Origin: Sordariomycetes sp. S80-01Y
Taxonomy: Eukaryota; Ascomycota; Sordariomycetes
Direction: 5' to 3'
Assembly (NCBI GenBank): GCA_037042185.1
Contig: JAXQJY010000029.1
Location: 434,001-498,000 of the forward strand
Length of the DNA: 64,000 nucleotides
Numbering within the stretch: position 1 is the first letter of the stretch; the number at the start of each line of letters is the position of its first letter. Shown piece after piece: positions 1 to 12,164 of the stretch. Below the pieces are notes generated by a model. The model saw only the letters and a program-made list of their open reading frames with translations. It did not search any database and was not told the origin of the DNA. A program made the position numbers and the translations under genes.

Positions 1-333
1 GAGTCATGCAGTTCCGGTGACGAATTCCTCGAGAAGCTTCCTGGCTTCGACGGCCAGATGGAGGATATCAAGAACCAGGCGGAGAAGGAGGGCAAGGTTG
101 TTCGGTTCGTAGGTAGCATCGATGTCGCCAGTAAGAGCGTCAAGGTCGGCTTGGAGAAGTTTGACGCGTCGCACCCGATCGCTGCGCTTAAGGGGAGCGA
201 CAACATCATCAACTTCTACACGGAGCGGTATGGCGGTAACCCGTTGATTGTTCAGGGTGCGGGCGCGGGTGGTGATGTCACGGCGATGGGTGTAACAGCG
301 GATCTGATCAAGGTTTTGCAGCAGATTGCGTAG
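1..333 (+). CDS. HOM6: Homoserine dehydrogenase, C-terminal part (partial at window edge)
   Basis: The frame is open from base 1 to the TAG at 331-333 and gives the last 110 residues of a protein that begins outside the window. It contains the conserved homoserine dehydrogenase tail: a SSGDEFLEKLP stretch, then GKVVRFVGSID, then NIINFYTERYGGNPLIVQGAG and a final MGVTADLIKVL. In this family the tail follows the catalytic domain and closes over the NAD(P) site. The enzyme reduces aspartate semialdehyde to homoserine in the cytosol, on the way to threonine and methionine. The ATG at 58 is internal, not a start, because family similarity continues upstream of it. No intron is seen in the visible part. 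Confidence 0.93.
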   Translation, partial: ESCSSGDEFLEKLPGFDGQMEDIKNQAEKEGKVVRFVGSIDVASKSVKVGLEKFDASHPIAALKGSDNIINFYTERYGGNPLIVQGAGAGGDVTAMGVTADLIKVLQQIA

Positions 334-389
334 ATATCAATGTCGCGCGAATAGAGAAAAGTTTGCGATTCGATGGACCTCCCGTTGGC

Positions 390-754
390 TTAGGCTTTGC
401 GTGTTCGTGATCGCACGTGGTTCGTGTTGTCGCTGACCCCCGCGACCGCGGCGGCAGTCGAGGCGGCGGCTTCGGCAGTGCTGAGTTTAGGTGTTGCATT
501 GTAGCCCGGTCTCTGGGGAGCCGGCTTTCTATTGGCGCAGGTTCTGTAGACCCAGAGGAAGAAGTCAAGTACGATCAGGAAGACGAAGGGCAGCATGAAG
601 ACTAGGCCGACGCCGAGCTATGCGTGTCAGCTCTGCGCCCAAGACTCGGGAGCTAGAGGAAGCTTACACAGGCGTAGCAGATGTAGCGGACAATAGTGGA
701 CAACATAGTGGTAGGGATGATGAGGCGACTCAAGAAGCTCTCTGAAGTTGCCAT
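390..754 (-). CDS. Small hydrophobic membrane protein, unknown function
   Basis: Two exons, 754-668 and 617-390, give a 104-residue protein ending at a TAA. The 50-base intron (667-618) has a GTAAGC donor and a CATAG acceptor. Residues about 10-52 are strongly hydrophobic (for example LGVGLVFMLPFVFLIVLDFFLWVY), enough for one long or two short membrane helices. A short polar, Ala/Ser-rich and basic tail follows. The start MATSESFLSRL lies 269 bases from the divergent TRM8 start, so the two may share a promoter. I do not recognise the family. The ATG at 596 inside exon 2 would give a shorter form, but the spliced version adds a coherent hydrophobic N-terminus. Confidence 0.6.
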
Positions 755-1023
755 GATTGACCCGGTGTCAACGAGGGGTTGTAGCGAATGGCGGCGGTGA
801 TGATGGACGATAAGGCAATGGGGATGCAGGGTCCTCGGAACCTGGGCGTGATCCCATCTGCGATTCTGCCGAGGTCAGATGGAAATTCAAAACTCGCTTT
901 CTTGGCACTACACCGCCTTCCGATTTAGGAACCCTCACAAGCTTCACCACCAAATTTCATCTGCTTCAACAAATGCTTGATTTCTCCAGCCCAGTCTCAA
1001 TTCACCATCCTCGCATAGTAAAA

Positions 1024-1966
<943 letters not shown>

Positions 1967-2268
1967 GCGGCTCTAATAAAACAATGAAAAACTATAAATA
2001 TTGTATTCAGCGTCACAAGCAGAATTATCGTCGAATCGCAGCGTCGTTTTGGTGAAAAGGGGTCGTTGTTCATGTCTGTTGACATGTGACATCAGTGACA
2101 ACATCGCCAAGACCGAAGCTGCACCCTGAGCTGGCAGTCGCAAACCCCCTCCACGCCACGTTTTGGTTGACGACACACCAAGCTCCAAGCTCAACCACCA
2201 TCGCGTCACCGCTGCCCAAAATCCGACCGACCACCCTCGACGATGCCACCGGGATCTCCATCGCGTCT

Positions 2269-5200
2269 ATGGCCTTGAAGCGACGCGATGCGGCCCTTGC
2301 AGGTGTCGCCGCCTTCATCGCCTGGGGCTACGCAACGAGCTGGCTGCCCGCCCTTCGATGGGTTGGCTATGCTTTTGTCGCCGGTGCGCTCCTCACCCTA
2401 CTCGGTCTCATTTCCATCCTGCTCCTCACTTCCCGAAAACCGACCCGACGACATCCGCGGCCTGGCGGCGCGTTCTTCACCGGCGCAACAGCATGGAGCG
2501 ATGAGGTCGCCGCCCTTCGCCTTCGGCAAACCTACGACCGACCTCCTTTGTTTGTCGAATCGAAGAAGGTCTCCGAAGCCGTTTCTCAGACCCTCGATTT
2601 GATAATACGCGATTTTGTGAAGAGCTGGTACGGCAACATCAGCAGCAACCCGACCTTTCCCAACGAGGTCGACAAGGCCATTCGTGTCGCATTGCTGAGC
2701 CTGCAGGACTCCTTGCGGGACAAGGATCTGGCGGAGCTGGTGACGAGCAAGATCGTTCCAATCCTTACCGCACACTTCCGCGACTTTTACGATGCAGAGA
2801 AGGCTGTTCGGGGACGGAAGCTGAACCGGAGTGTGACGGAGAGCGAGGAGCTGGATTTGGCCATCGCGAGCAAGTACAAGGATGGAAAACTTCATGCTGC
2901 AGCGTCTCTGAGCTTTCCGGATACGAAAATGGTACAACAGGACTACCTGAGGAATCTGATCTCGAAGATCTTACCGAGGGTGTTGCCAGATAATCTGCTG
3001 AACAGTCGAGCCGTCAGCTCGTTGATCCGGGAGATTGTGGGATGTGCGGTTTTGTTCCCCATACTACAGATGCTGTCTGACCCGGATACCTGGAATCAGC
3101 TCATGGAAAACTACGGGCGGTCAATGTTGCAGGACAGGTCTACAGTGCGAAAGCTAAGAGCTGCGTTGGATCAACATGCATCGCCGAATCCGAAGGGTGG
3201 AAAGCAAGCCGTAACGCCAAGGATAGCTCCCGGGGATAGTGAGCGCAAGTTCGAGAAGTTTATCCGTGGCATACGGAAGGTCAACAACCTGTCGGATGCC
3301 CGACGATTTCGAAGCGAGGTGGCTAGTCAACTCAAGAGAGACTCGTTTCAGGACAATCCAGATCCTGTATACTTGCGGAGGCTGGAGATGGGCAAGCGTC
3401 TGTTAGATCAGAAGGTCAACCACCTTGCCGCCGGCGGGGACAGGCGAACAGCTCCAACCGCGCCACCGACGGGCCCAGCTCCAGCAACGACTTCCAGGCT
3501 TCAGAATGCTTCCCTAGTGGAGCTCCTGCGGGACTCGTCAGGTCTTTCGTACTTTATGGAGTACATGGACAGACAAGGTTTGATGACCCTAGTACAATTT
3601 TGGCTTGTCGTCGACGGCTTCCGCAACCCACTTGAGGACGAGGGTCAGCCTGAGGAAGACGAAGAGCTGCCTTCAACACTACCAACGTGGACCGACTCGG
3701 ATCGGTTAGATCTTCAGCAGATTCACCAAGCATACCTCTCGAAACCCGAGCTCAAGGTTCCCGAGTCGTCCAAGCAGGAGGTCAAGGACTTTCTTCAGAG
3801 CGGGAAAAATGCAACCCCGATCCAGTATTACAAGGCTCGAAAGGCCATATTGAGAACACAGACCGCGACTCTCGAGGAGATGAAAAACCGCTTCTTCCAG
3901 GCCTTCAAGAAATCCGACTTGTTCTACAAGTGCCTAGCTTCTCAGGAAGCCTCGACCATCAAACCAGCGCCTGCTGCGCCAACTCCTGTGCCGACTGACA
4001 CCATGGCGCCGCCGAGTCACCCCCCAATACAACGCGCTGCTGTCTCCTACCAGGCGAAACCGAAACCCATATCTCGTCTAGCTCCGCCTCAGGGTGCCAC
4101 GAATAGGCGAACAGGTTCAGCTTCAGACTTGCGATCTCTACATGCGAACGCGAATGGGGTGGACCCTATGGCCCCTGCGCGAAAGTCGTTTGAAGAAAGG
4201 CCAGCAAGCTCGAATCCTCTATTTGACGACGATGATTTGGGCCACGAAGATATGATCGATTCCGTTGCTAGCCTTGATCATGAGTCACAGCAAGCCCCGG
4301 ACACGCAAGTTGTCCAAGCAATGGAGCAAGCTCTGAGCAGCATTATGGATGACAGCAAGAGCAGGCCACAGACAGCCGAGGACCTACGCGAATCGCTCTT
4401 CAGCGACAGCACGGAGGAACCTGGCTCAAGTCTGTTCGGAGGTAACGACAACGAGTCACAGCGGGGCTCGATAGACTCGGGTCAGCCCGTCATCCCTGGC
4501 AGGGAAGGAGAGAAACCTAGCCTGTCTTCTCTCGGCTTGGTGAGCGCTGCTTCAAGAATTGGCGTCTTTGTGGACGACGATCTCTTTGGCGATGAGGATA
4601 AGTATCTGCCCGTCGAAGAGGACGATCTCGAAGATGGCCCACCGCCCGATGAAGACGAAGTGCATGAAGCAGCACCAGGTGATTTGGGACTGGCAGAGGC
4701 CATCACTATCTTGACCAACGACATTGACCGGCTGGCGGCCCAAGAGACGGTCGTTGAATCTTTGACGCGCAAAGCCGAATTGACCAACAACACCGCGGAG
4801 CTGCGAATTTTGAAAAAGTCCAAGGCTAGTCTGCAGAGAGAAATCAGACGCAAGGAGCTCCAACGCCAGCAGTACGTTGTTCAAGAGAGCGATAATAGTC
4901 TCTACGGGCGCTCCACCATCAAGATTAAGACGATCCAAGTCGGCCGTGAGGACGATGGTCGCGAGTTCGCCTTGTACGTCGTCGAGGTGCAACGCAATGC
5001 TGGCGAGCAGATGCCAGCTGCGTCTTGGGTCGTGACGAGGCGATATAGCGAGTTTCACGAGCTGCACCAGAAGCTACGTTCAAAGTACCCTTCCGTCCGG
5101 AATCTTGACTTCCCACGCCGGCGCATGGTTATGAAATTCCAGAGCGAATTCCTCCGTAAGCGACGCGCAGCCCTGGAGAAGTACCTCCGCGACCTCCTTC

Positions 5201-6012
5201 TCCTCCCCGACGTCTGCCGCAGCCGCGACCTTCGAGCTTTTCTCTCCCAGAGTGCCATCGCCCAAGGGCAAGACCTAATGGACCACCAAGACAAGAAAGA
5301 CATGATGACTCGTTTGTACGACTCCGTCACGGACGGCATGGAAGACATCTTGGGGAACATTCCCGTCCTCGACCAGATCTCCGTTGCAGGCCAGAACCTC
5401 ATCGCAGCGGCTACGAGCCAGCTGAGCGCCATGCCTCTTAACGTTAACGAGGACACCTTCCCTGCTGCGGAAGCCGAAGCCGAGTTGAACGCTTTTGAGA
5501 ATAAAGAACTCGAGCCGTTCATCAAACCTATCTGCGATATCTTCCTGGAAGTGTTCGAGCTGAACAAGGGCAACAACTGGCTACGTGGTAGAGCGGCAGT
5601 TGTGGTACTGCAGCAGCTGCTTGGAGGCACGATCGAGAGGAAGGTTCGTGACAATGTAAAGATGCTCATCCACGAGGACAGTATCCTCAAATACCTTGGC
5701 TTGTTCCAAGGCAACCTTTGGCCGGATGGTCAGCTAAACCGGGATCGAAAACCCAGGACCGCAGCTGAGAGGAAGAAGACGCGCACGGAGGCGAGCTTGA
5801 TGCTGGCGACGCTGGTGCCAGACTTAGCAGGAAGTGTAGTTGGACGGGCGAATGCGCAGACAGCAAGCAGGAGGATCTTTGCGACGTTCAACAACTCGCG
5901 CCTGAAGTAAGTTTCATCACCAAGATTTTGGTGCTGGGCTAACCGTTGCAGTGCACACTTGGTGTTTACGATGCTAGATGAAATCGTTTCGGTTCTTTTC
6001 GATGATTTGTAG
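2269..6012 (+). CDS. MDM1: MDM1/SNX-type sorting nexin (TM-PXA-RGS-PX-Nexin_C)
   Basis: Two exons (2269-5906, 5952-6012) encode 1232 residues. Order: an N-terminal hydrophobic hairpin (about residues 10-55), PXA domain (about 90-280), RGS-like domain (about 410-560, from [14 protein letters not shown]), an acidic low-complexity linker with a coiled coil, PX domain (about 885-995, with RRYSEF), and Nexin_C (about 1070-1225). In yeast Mdm1 this layout tethers ER to vacuole and binds lipid. The last intron (5907-5951, 45 bases) sits in the final codons: unspliced, the GTAA of the donor supplies a stop. Splicing instead gives a typical Nexin_C end ([17 protein letters not shown]). I prefer the ATG at 2269, just before the membrane segment; an upstream in-frame ATG at 2086 adds 61 low-complexity residues. 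Confidence 0.93.
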
Positions 6013-6794
6013 AGTTAGAGCAATAGTCTCAGCCTCTTCGGGCATTCTTAGCAGGGCGTTCGGCGACGAAAATGGAGCAGTCATGGGGGTTGCCTCCTAC
6101 AAGCAACACAACTAAAGAGTAATTGGAAATGATGGGTGCCAGTTCATCAATTCTGGAACACAGCGAGCAATCCCTTAGTGGTGGTGCGACAGAATCTAAA
6201 TCGGTCTGGGTTTGTTAGCTCAACGTGTCGCTGCCAGGGGTGACAGCGGAAGCAGTTGGCCACTGAGAGGCTATGATATAGTCTCTGGATACACTTTATG
6301 TCTTCCCAACCATCCATTCGGGGATGTTTACCAGCGTTGTAGGATAAGCTTTAGCCGCATTGCCGCAGCGGGGCTGTCTACCGGCAACGCTGTTTCGCCG
6401 ACTGCCCCTTTTATGGGATTCGAAAAGGGGCAACTGAGCAGTGTCGCTTACAACATTTGGTCAGCCTGCAGATACTTCTGCGATGCAATGTCAGCCGCAG
6501 CGAAGCCGAGATATAGTGAGGTTCAATGAGTGGGAGAATGAATGGTCAAATTTTCGCCGACGGCCGGAGACGTCTAAGCCCGCTCACTCGGGGATCCGGG
6601 TATCCGTCAGTAGCGCATGCGGGAGCAGCAGTGTCGGTTTCTACGGAGGCATAAAGTCAAAATGAGATGTTTCTAACCTACGACACGTGAAAACATTCTC
6701 GAGGCTTGCTATTTGAGCAAGCTGGTGCCCCCGCACGACTTGTTCTCTACCTCGACCATCTCAGTAGATTCGGACTCCCTAGCTGATAACGACG
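6013..6794. other. Intergenic spacer, no gene seen
   Basis: The 782 bases between the MDM1-like gene and the MDR oxidoreductase hold only short, stop-rich frames without recognisable domains. They should include the MDM1 3' UTR and the promoter of the next gene. Confidence 0.6.
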
Positions 6795-7757
6795 ATGAAA
6801 GCAGTCCAAATCCTCGGTGAGCCAACTTCACCCAGAGTGACTATAACACAATCGCAACCGAAGCCCAGCCCTAAAGACAGGGAGATCCTGGTGCATGTGC
6901 ACGCTGCTGGACTCACGGCCGACGAGCTGCTCTGGCCCGAAGTCTATGCTACGCCGTCCCGCATCCCCGGCCACGACATTTCCGGCGCTGTTGACTCCCT
7001 GGGTTCCTCATACGATGGCCCCCTCAAAGTCGGAGATGGCGTTTTCGCGATGATAGCAGCGGACCGTGGCGAGGGCCAGGCTGAGTTTGTGGTCTGTCAT
7101 GAGGACGAGGTTGCGCTCAAGCCTAAGAATCTAGGGTTCGAAGAGGCTGCAGCGTTGCCAATTCCGGTTTTAACGGCGTGGGAGGCCCTGATCGAGCATG
7201 GAAAGCTCGAGAACGGGGGCCGTGTCTTGGTGACGGGGGCCTCGGGCGCGGTCGGCTCGTGTTTTGTGCAGCTGGCTGTGAGGATGTTCAACGCCGAGGT
7301 TGTGGCTTTGGCGTCGCGCGCAAATCACCAGATGTTGAAGGGACTAGGTGCAAAGGAGACACTGGATTACAACGACTCTGAGTGGCAGGCGGCCGTGAAA
7401 GATGTCGACATGGTCTTCGACACGGCGGGAGGTGATGTCCTGACTAAGAGTTGGGAGACAGTCAAGGAAAGGGGATGCATCATCACCGTGGCAGATCCGC
7501 CCCCGACCTGGGCTTTTGGGAGAGGCAAGGCAGAAGAGGCAGACAGACACCCTGGCGTGAGGTACCTGCATTTTATCCTTTCTCCGAGTAAGAAGAGACT
7601 CGGGAAGGTCGCAAAGATGATTGAAGAGGAGGTCGTGAAGCCGTTGCCGGTCAAGGCATTTGAGTTTGAAGAAGCTGTTGAGGCTTGGAAGTATGCGAAG
7701 ACGCGAAATCGCGGTCACAAGGTGGTTATCAAGTTCGACCAGGGAATAGATGGCTGA
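6795..7757 (+). CDS. Zinc-free MDR oxidoreductase (quinone oxidoreductase type)
   Basis: A single exon of 320 residues. It has the GroES-like N-terminal half (AAGLTADELLWPEVY, then PGHDISGAV near residue 58) and a nucleotide-binding half with the glycine motif GASGAVGSCFVQLA near residue 148. The cysteine lobe that binds structural zinc in alcohol dehydrogenases is absent, as in NADPH:quinone reductases and related enone reductases. Family members use NADPH to reduce quinones or activated double bonds; the substrate here cannot be named. It is convergent with a Zn2Cys6 regulator (7757 against 8009). A signal peptide and membrane segments are absent, so a cytosolic place is likely. Confidence 0.85.
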   Translation: MKAVQILGEPTSPRVTITQSQPKPSPKDREILVHVHAAGLTADELLWPEVYATPSRIPGHDISGAVDSLGSSYDGPLKVGDGVFAMIAADRGEGQAEFVVCHEDEVALKPKNLGFEEAAALPIPVLTAWEALIEHGKLENGGRVLVTGASGAVGSCFVQLAVRMFNAEVVALASRANHQMLKGLGAKETLDYNDSEWQAAVKDVDMVFDTAGGDVLTKSWETVKERGCIITVADPPPTWAFGRGKAEEADRHPGVRYLHFILSPSKKRLGKVAKMIEEEVVKPLPVKAFEFEEAVEAWKYAKTRNRGHKVVIKFDQGIDG

Positions 7758-8008
7758 CGGGATGAGTGAACCGATATGGACAGCTGTCATAGCGGTGGGG
7801 CCAGGATTGGGATAGGAGAAAAAGAGTCGTCCTCTTGAAAAGCTATTCTTCAACCTTAACTGCAGTGATCAACGCAAGAAATTTTTCGCATTACGCTCAC
7901 ATACTCCCCAAGTAAATCCTTATGGTGTTTCCCTCATGTTAGCATCTCTTTTTGATTATGGCTACTCAATCCCAGCCACAGGGCGTGGTGTTCAAAAACA
8001 TTATCAGC

Positions 8009-9922
8009 TTACTGGCCCATCCACGATAACCCAAAAGTCGAATCACCGTTGCTAAACATCTGTTGAGCAATCGCGTCGAGCCCACAAAGGTCCACGTCCC
8101 CAAAGCTCGGCATGAAATCGCCTCCAGACTGATTGCCTTCCGAGCTGCCGCTGTAATCGTTCCCACTGGAGAGATCAGGTACTTGGTTTGCTTCTGGCGT
8201 ACTCTTACTCGCCGACACCCCTCGTCCTACATCCAGGACATGCCTGGCAATCATTTGAATTTCCCCGACGTTCCTCGCCGTCCTTGGCCATACCTCTCCC
8301 AAGGCCTTCAAACAACCAATCGTCATTTTGATCTGATCTCGCGCAATTCGCAACTCCTTGTCCTTGAGTTGGAACTTACAAGCCGAGAGGAGGGCTAGAG
8401 TACCCTCGCTGACCATGCAAGTTGTGAAGGGGGTGTGGTGAAAGGGCCTCACGGGTAGAGCCATGATGCGGATTTGCGCCTCGATTGAACGCATAACGCG
8501 AAGAGTGTGGACGTTGATGAGGTCTGGAGATGCGATGTCGCGAGGAGGTTCGCGGGCACAACTCGAGACGGATTCTACCTGGTTGAACCTGAGATCTGAG
8601 AGGGGTCTATGTAGACCGATGGAGGAGCTGTAGGGTTAGCCTTGGATGCGCAATAATAAGGGGTTAAAACGTACACGTGGACCACCAGGAAGGCCTGGTG
8701 CATCAGCTCGTCAATTTTACCTGCTTTCGACATTACACACTTCAATGCCTCCGGCATCAATAAGAGCCAGCCATCAAGTTTCGAATCGGCGGACTGGAGC
8801 ATTTGCGCTGAAGCCTCCCCTGACAAAACTTTGGGGACAGCCTTGATAGCTGACGCAGCGCACCTTACCGCACCTATGAGATGAGCGAAAGACGAGAAGG
8901 AAACATCGTGCTCTAGGAACTCGCGATTCTCATACTCCACGAGGGTCCTGGGCTCTGGTATGTTCTTGGGATGCATCAGTAGCCGTCCGCCGAGGGTGAA
9001 GTGCGCCTGGACTTACCCCAGATTCGTACTCTTCCTCTGAGCATGGAAGATCAACATCCGCCTCGATGTCAACGACTGCAAATTCAAGAGTCCCCAAGGT
9101 CCCAAGGTAGTAGGCTTCGATGATGTAGTTCCACCACCACGTTCTTCTCCACGACTCCGTCAGCGTGGAGTCGCCCTCACCACATTCCTGGGCGAATTCT
9201 TTCCGATTCAGTCCAAGCTTGATTGCAAGCTGACCTGCGGCGGCCTTGTGTCTCGCCGAGCCCTGCTTGTCATCGTACCAGAATAGCGCCACGGAGTAAA
9301 GGAGATGCGCCTGAATGTTGAAGGGGTCCTGTGGCAATTCCTGGGCGAGATGGCCCTTAACGACATCGTCTATTTGGGCTGACCACTGCTTGTGTTTGTA
9401 AATGTAGCCTATGAGCCTAATGATGGCAACGAGAGGCCTGAGGCTACTTCGTCTCGAGTGATCTTCCCAAAGGCGCACCAGGCAGCGCCATGGCACGACC
9501 AATGGGTGAAACTTGTGGAAGTTGTGGTAATAAGACTCAACGAGTGAGTCTCGGTCGATGTCGTGGAACTCGGCTGAAAAGTCTCGGGAAGATAATGGTG
9601 GTGGGCTGCGGGGGTTGCGGTGAGACCTCAACTCAAAGTCTACCTCTGAGGTGAAATTCAGCCCAGCGTAGATGGCGGCCTGGTCTGGCTCCAGCGGCGG
9701 CGGCGCATTCGGAGCTCCCTCAAACTGCTTCCGTCGCTTCGATTCTGCCAGAGCAGCACGGCTCAAGCCGCCCCTTCGCGACTTAGTATAGTCGCACTGA
9801 ATGTCCTGGGCGCTGCATCGACTACACCTCGGCCGGCTGCCGTCGCATTTGATATGGCGGGACCGGCAGGCAAGGCAGGCTAGTGATGACCGGGACGTTC
9901 CGCGCTTGGGCGAATTATCCAT
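8009..9922 (-). CDS. Zn2Cys6 transcription factor with fungal-specific domain
   Basis: Three exons (9922-9017, 8964-8675, 8627-8009) encode 604 residues. The N-terminal zinc cluster has the spacing C2C6C6C2C6 (CLACRSRHIKC, then CSRCSAQDIQC) and is followed by a basic stretch. The middle region (HKFHPLVVPW onward, and SWRRTWWWNYIIEAYYLGT) is the fungal transcription-factor regulatory domain (Fungal_trans type). Intron 1 is 52 bases with an AAG acceptor, and intron 2 is 47 bases; both keep a family-like sequence across the join (LHRPLSDLRF). It is divergent from the NDH-2-like flavoprotein across 415 bases and may control it; that is inference from position. Confidence 0.87.
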
Positions 9923-10337
9923 TGCTTGGTAATTTGGGGTTCTGACAGGCTTTTCACTACCCGAAACTAGGCCGCTGCTGGTTGATGAGGTGGACAGTGT
10001 TGAGGGTATAAGTTTGGAGGACGAGTTGACGGATACCCGGGTGGCCGGGTCCCCGTACGACCGCGCAGTCGGGTTCCACCAATTACTATGCAGTTGACTT
10101 GCACAGCAGCGCTTTCACCTGGCGAATTCGCAGCCATGTCGTATTAACGGAGTTGTACTGGAAAGCTTCGTAATCAACATAGTGTTCGGGGATCCGAGTA
10201 TGACTTTCAGCTCTAGGACAGAAAGTATATAATCCTCGTGAAGGAGCGTGCTGCAGTCGCCGTCAGGTCTATAGCTCGCTTAAGCAGATCCATCATCTAA
10301 CAGCAATTACACAAAACTCTACTTTGGCTCTTAAAAA
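9923..10337. promoter_or_regulatory. Divergent promoter between Zn2Cys6 regulator and flavoprotein
   Basis: A 415-base spacer between two divergent starts. A clear TATA-like AAAGTATATAATCC lies near 10220-10233, about 105 bases upstream of the flavoprotein ATG. The spacer also holds several CCG/CGG triplets, the half-sites used by zinc-cluster proteins. No specific operator can be assigned. Confidence 0.45.
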
Positions 10338-11567
10338 ATGGCTTCAAAGATCGTCGTCATTGGCACTGGATTCAGTGGTGTTTGGAGTGCCCTCGCCGCA
10401 CAACGTCTCATCGATCTCCACGGCGAGCAGAATGCGGTCCAAGTCACTGTCGTGGCGCCTGAACCTGCTCTGGTCGTGAGACCGAGGCTCTATGAAGCAG
10501 ATCCAGCGGGGATGAAGCAAGACCTCACTTCTCTTTTCGCTGAGGCCAACATCAAGTTCGTCCGGGGCACTGTTGAAATCATCAATGCCAAGAAACAACA
10601 GCTCGATGTCAGAGGGCCAGAGGGCACCATGTCCATCGTCAACTACGATCGCCTCATCCTCGCCGCCGGCAGCAACGTCATCCGTCCGCGGATGGTCAGT
10701 GGCGTGGAGCAGCATGCTTTCGACGTTGACAGCATCTATTCTGCAGCGAAGCTTGAGGAGCATCTCCACAGGCTTTCATCTCTGCCCCCAAGCCCTGCCC
10801 GCGACACCGTCGTGGTGTGCGGCGCAGGATTCACGGGTATCGAACTGGCAACTGAGCTACCCAAGCGTGTGCCAAATGTCCGTGTCGTACTTGTCGAGTC
10901 AGCGGACGCCGTCGGCGCGGCGCTTGGCCCTGGCCCAAGACCTCAAATCACGGCGGCGCTGGACAAACTCGGGGTTGACGTCAAGGTGGGCTCTGCTGTT
11001 GCATCCATCGATGCCTCTGGAGCAACTTTGGGATCTGGCGAGCGCATCGGAGCGATGACTGTCGTGTGGACGGCTGGCGTTCGAGCCACCCCGTTGACGC
11101 AGCAGATTGACGGAACTAAAGACAAGCTCAACCGCCTCGTGGTTGATGAGCATCTTCGCGTTCCATCAACACCAAATGTTTTCGCTACTGGAGACACAGC
11201 TTGCGCTCTGGCAGATCCTAACGGCCAGACGGCCCTCATGAGCTGTCAACATGCGCTTGTCCTAGGACGGGTGTCCGGTCACAATGCAGCGGCGGACCTG
11301 CTGCGGATACCTTGCTATCCTTACAGCCAGGTTCAGTATGTTTGCTGCCTTGATCTGGGAGCTTGCGGTGCGGTTGTTTCGAGCGAATATGACAGAAGCA
11401 AGATCAGGCTGACTGGCGAGGAGGCGAAGAGGCTGAAGATCTACATCAACCAGAAGCTCATCTACGTCCCTAAGAAAGCGGAAGAGGCTCTAAGTCAGGC
11501 GACGCCTGACACTCCGGGCTCCCATGATCTTCTCGACACGATGCTGGCGCAGATACAGGTTGCCTGA
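10338..11567 (+). CDS. NDH-2-like FAD/NAD(P) oxidoreductase
   Basis: A single exon of 409 residues with two Rossmann motifs: GTGFSGVWSA near residue 9 (FAD) and GAGFTGIEL near residue 160 (NAD(P)H). The ATGDTA-type FAD-binding motif (VFATGDTACAL) lies near residue 280. This is the two-dinucleotide-binding fold of type II NADH dehydrogenases and AIF-like proteins. The C-terminal segment YVCCLDLGACGAVVSSEYDR resembles bacterial COG1252 proteins more than the mitochondrial Nde/Ndi enzymes. No targeting peptide is evident; the protein starts directly at the FAD motif. Lack of introns and the bacterial look are compatible with old transfer, but this is not proven. Confidence 0.85.
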   Translation: MASKIVVIGTGFSGVWSALAAQRLIDLHGEQNAVQVTVVAPEPALVVRPRLYEADPAGMKQDLTSLFAEANIKFVRGTVEIINAKKQQLDVRGPEGTMSIVNYDRLILAAGSNVIRPRMVSGVEQHAFDVDSIYSAAKLEEHLHRLSSLPPSPARDTVVVCGAGFTGIELATELPKRVPNVRVVLVESADAVGAALGPGPRPQITAALDKLGVDVKVGSAVASIDASGATLGSGERIGAMTVVWTAGVRATPLTQQIDGTKDKLNRLVVDEHLRVPSTPNVFATGDTACALADPNGQTALMSCQHALVLGRVSGHNAAADLLRIPCYPYSQVQYVCCLDLGACGAVVSSEYDRSKIRLTGEEAKRLKIYINQKLIYVPKKAEEALSQATPDTPGSHDLLDTMLAQIQVA

Positions 11568-12164
11568 GGTGGACAGGCATGGTTTTATGTACTGTAGGCT
11601 CGAGCGAAGTTAGATATTAAATGTCACTGTATTCTCACCTCGGCAAGCGCACTCAGCACGTACAGAAACGGACTAGCGCGGCTGGCACACAAGTCTGGGG
11701 AAGGTTGCCCGGCTAATCCCGATCAGGGATTCTGCCGCGTGCCGCCGCCTTGACTCCAAGCTTGGCATTGGCTACAGGCAGTCGCGGCCGAGAAGCTGCG
11801 CCTGCCACGGTCCACTAACAGAGACCTCAAGCTTCTCCTCACCTTGGAACCCAACCAGCTCAGGCCCCGGACCACCAGAGACAGACTCGTAACCGCCGCG
11901 GCCAACGCCACCTTTGCAACCACCAACGCCCGGAACTCGACCTCGCCTTTTCCTCACCTTACTTCCACTCGCCTCCATCCCTCCAGGCCTGGACTTTTCC
12001 TTTGGACTTCCTTCCGGAGCAGGCCTCTTGTCAATTCCTTGCCCTCGGGTCTCCCACCGCTCTCGGTTTCCCTTCCCGTTCCAGCGCTCCCGTTGCGCAA
12101 CCACCAAGAAGACGCCGAAACGGTCGCGAACGTACACGTTACCGACGCTTGCACGACCGCCACG
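11568..12164. other. Spacer and 5' leader of the SR protein gene
   Basis: Nearly 600 bases. The second half is very pyrimidine-rich on the + strand (for example CTTTTCCTCACCTTACTTCC near 11947), as is common in leaders of strongly expressed fungal genes. No coding region is supported. Confidence 0.5.
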
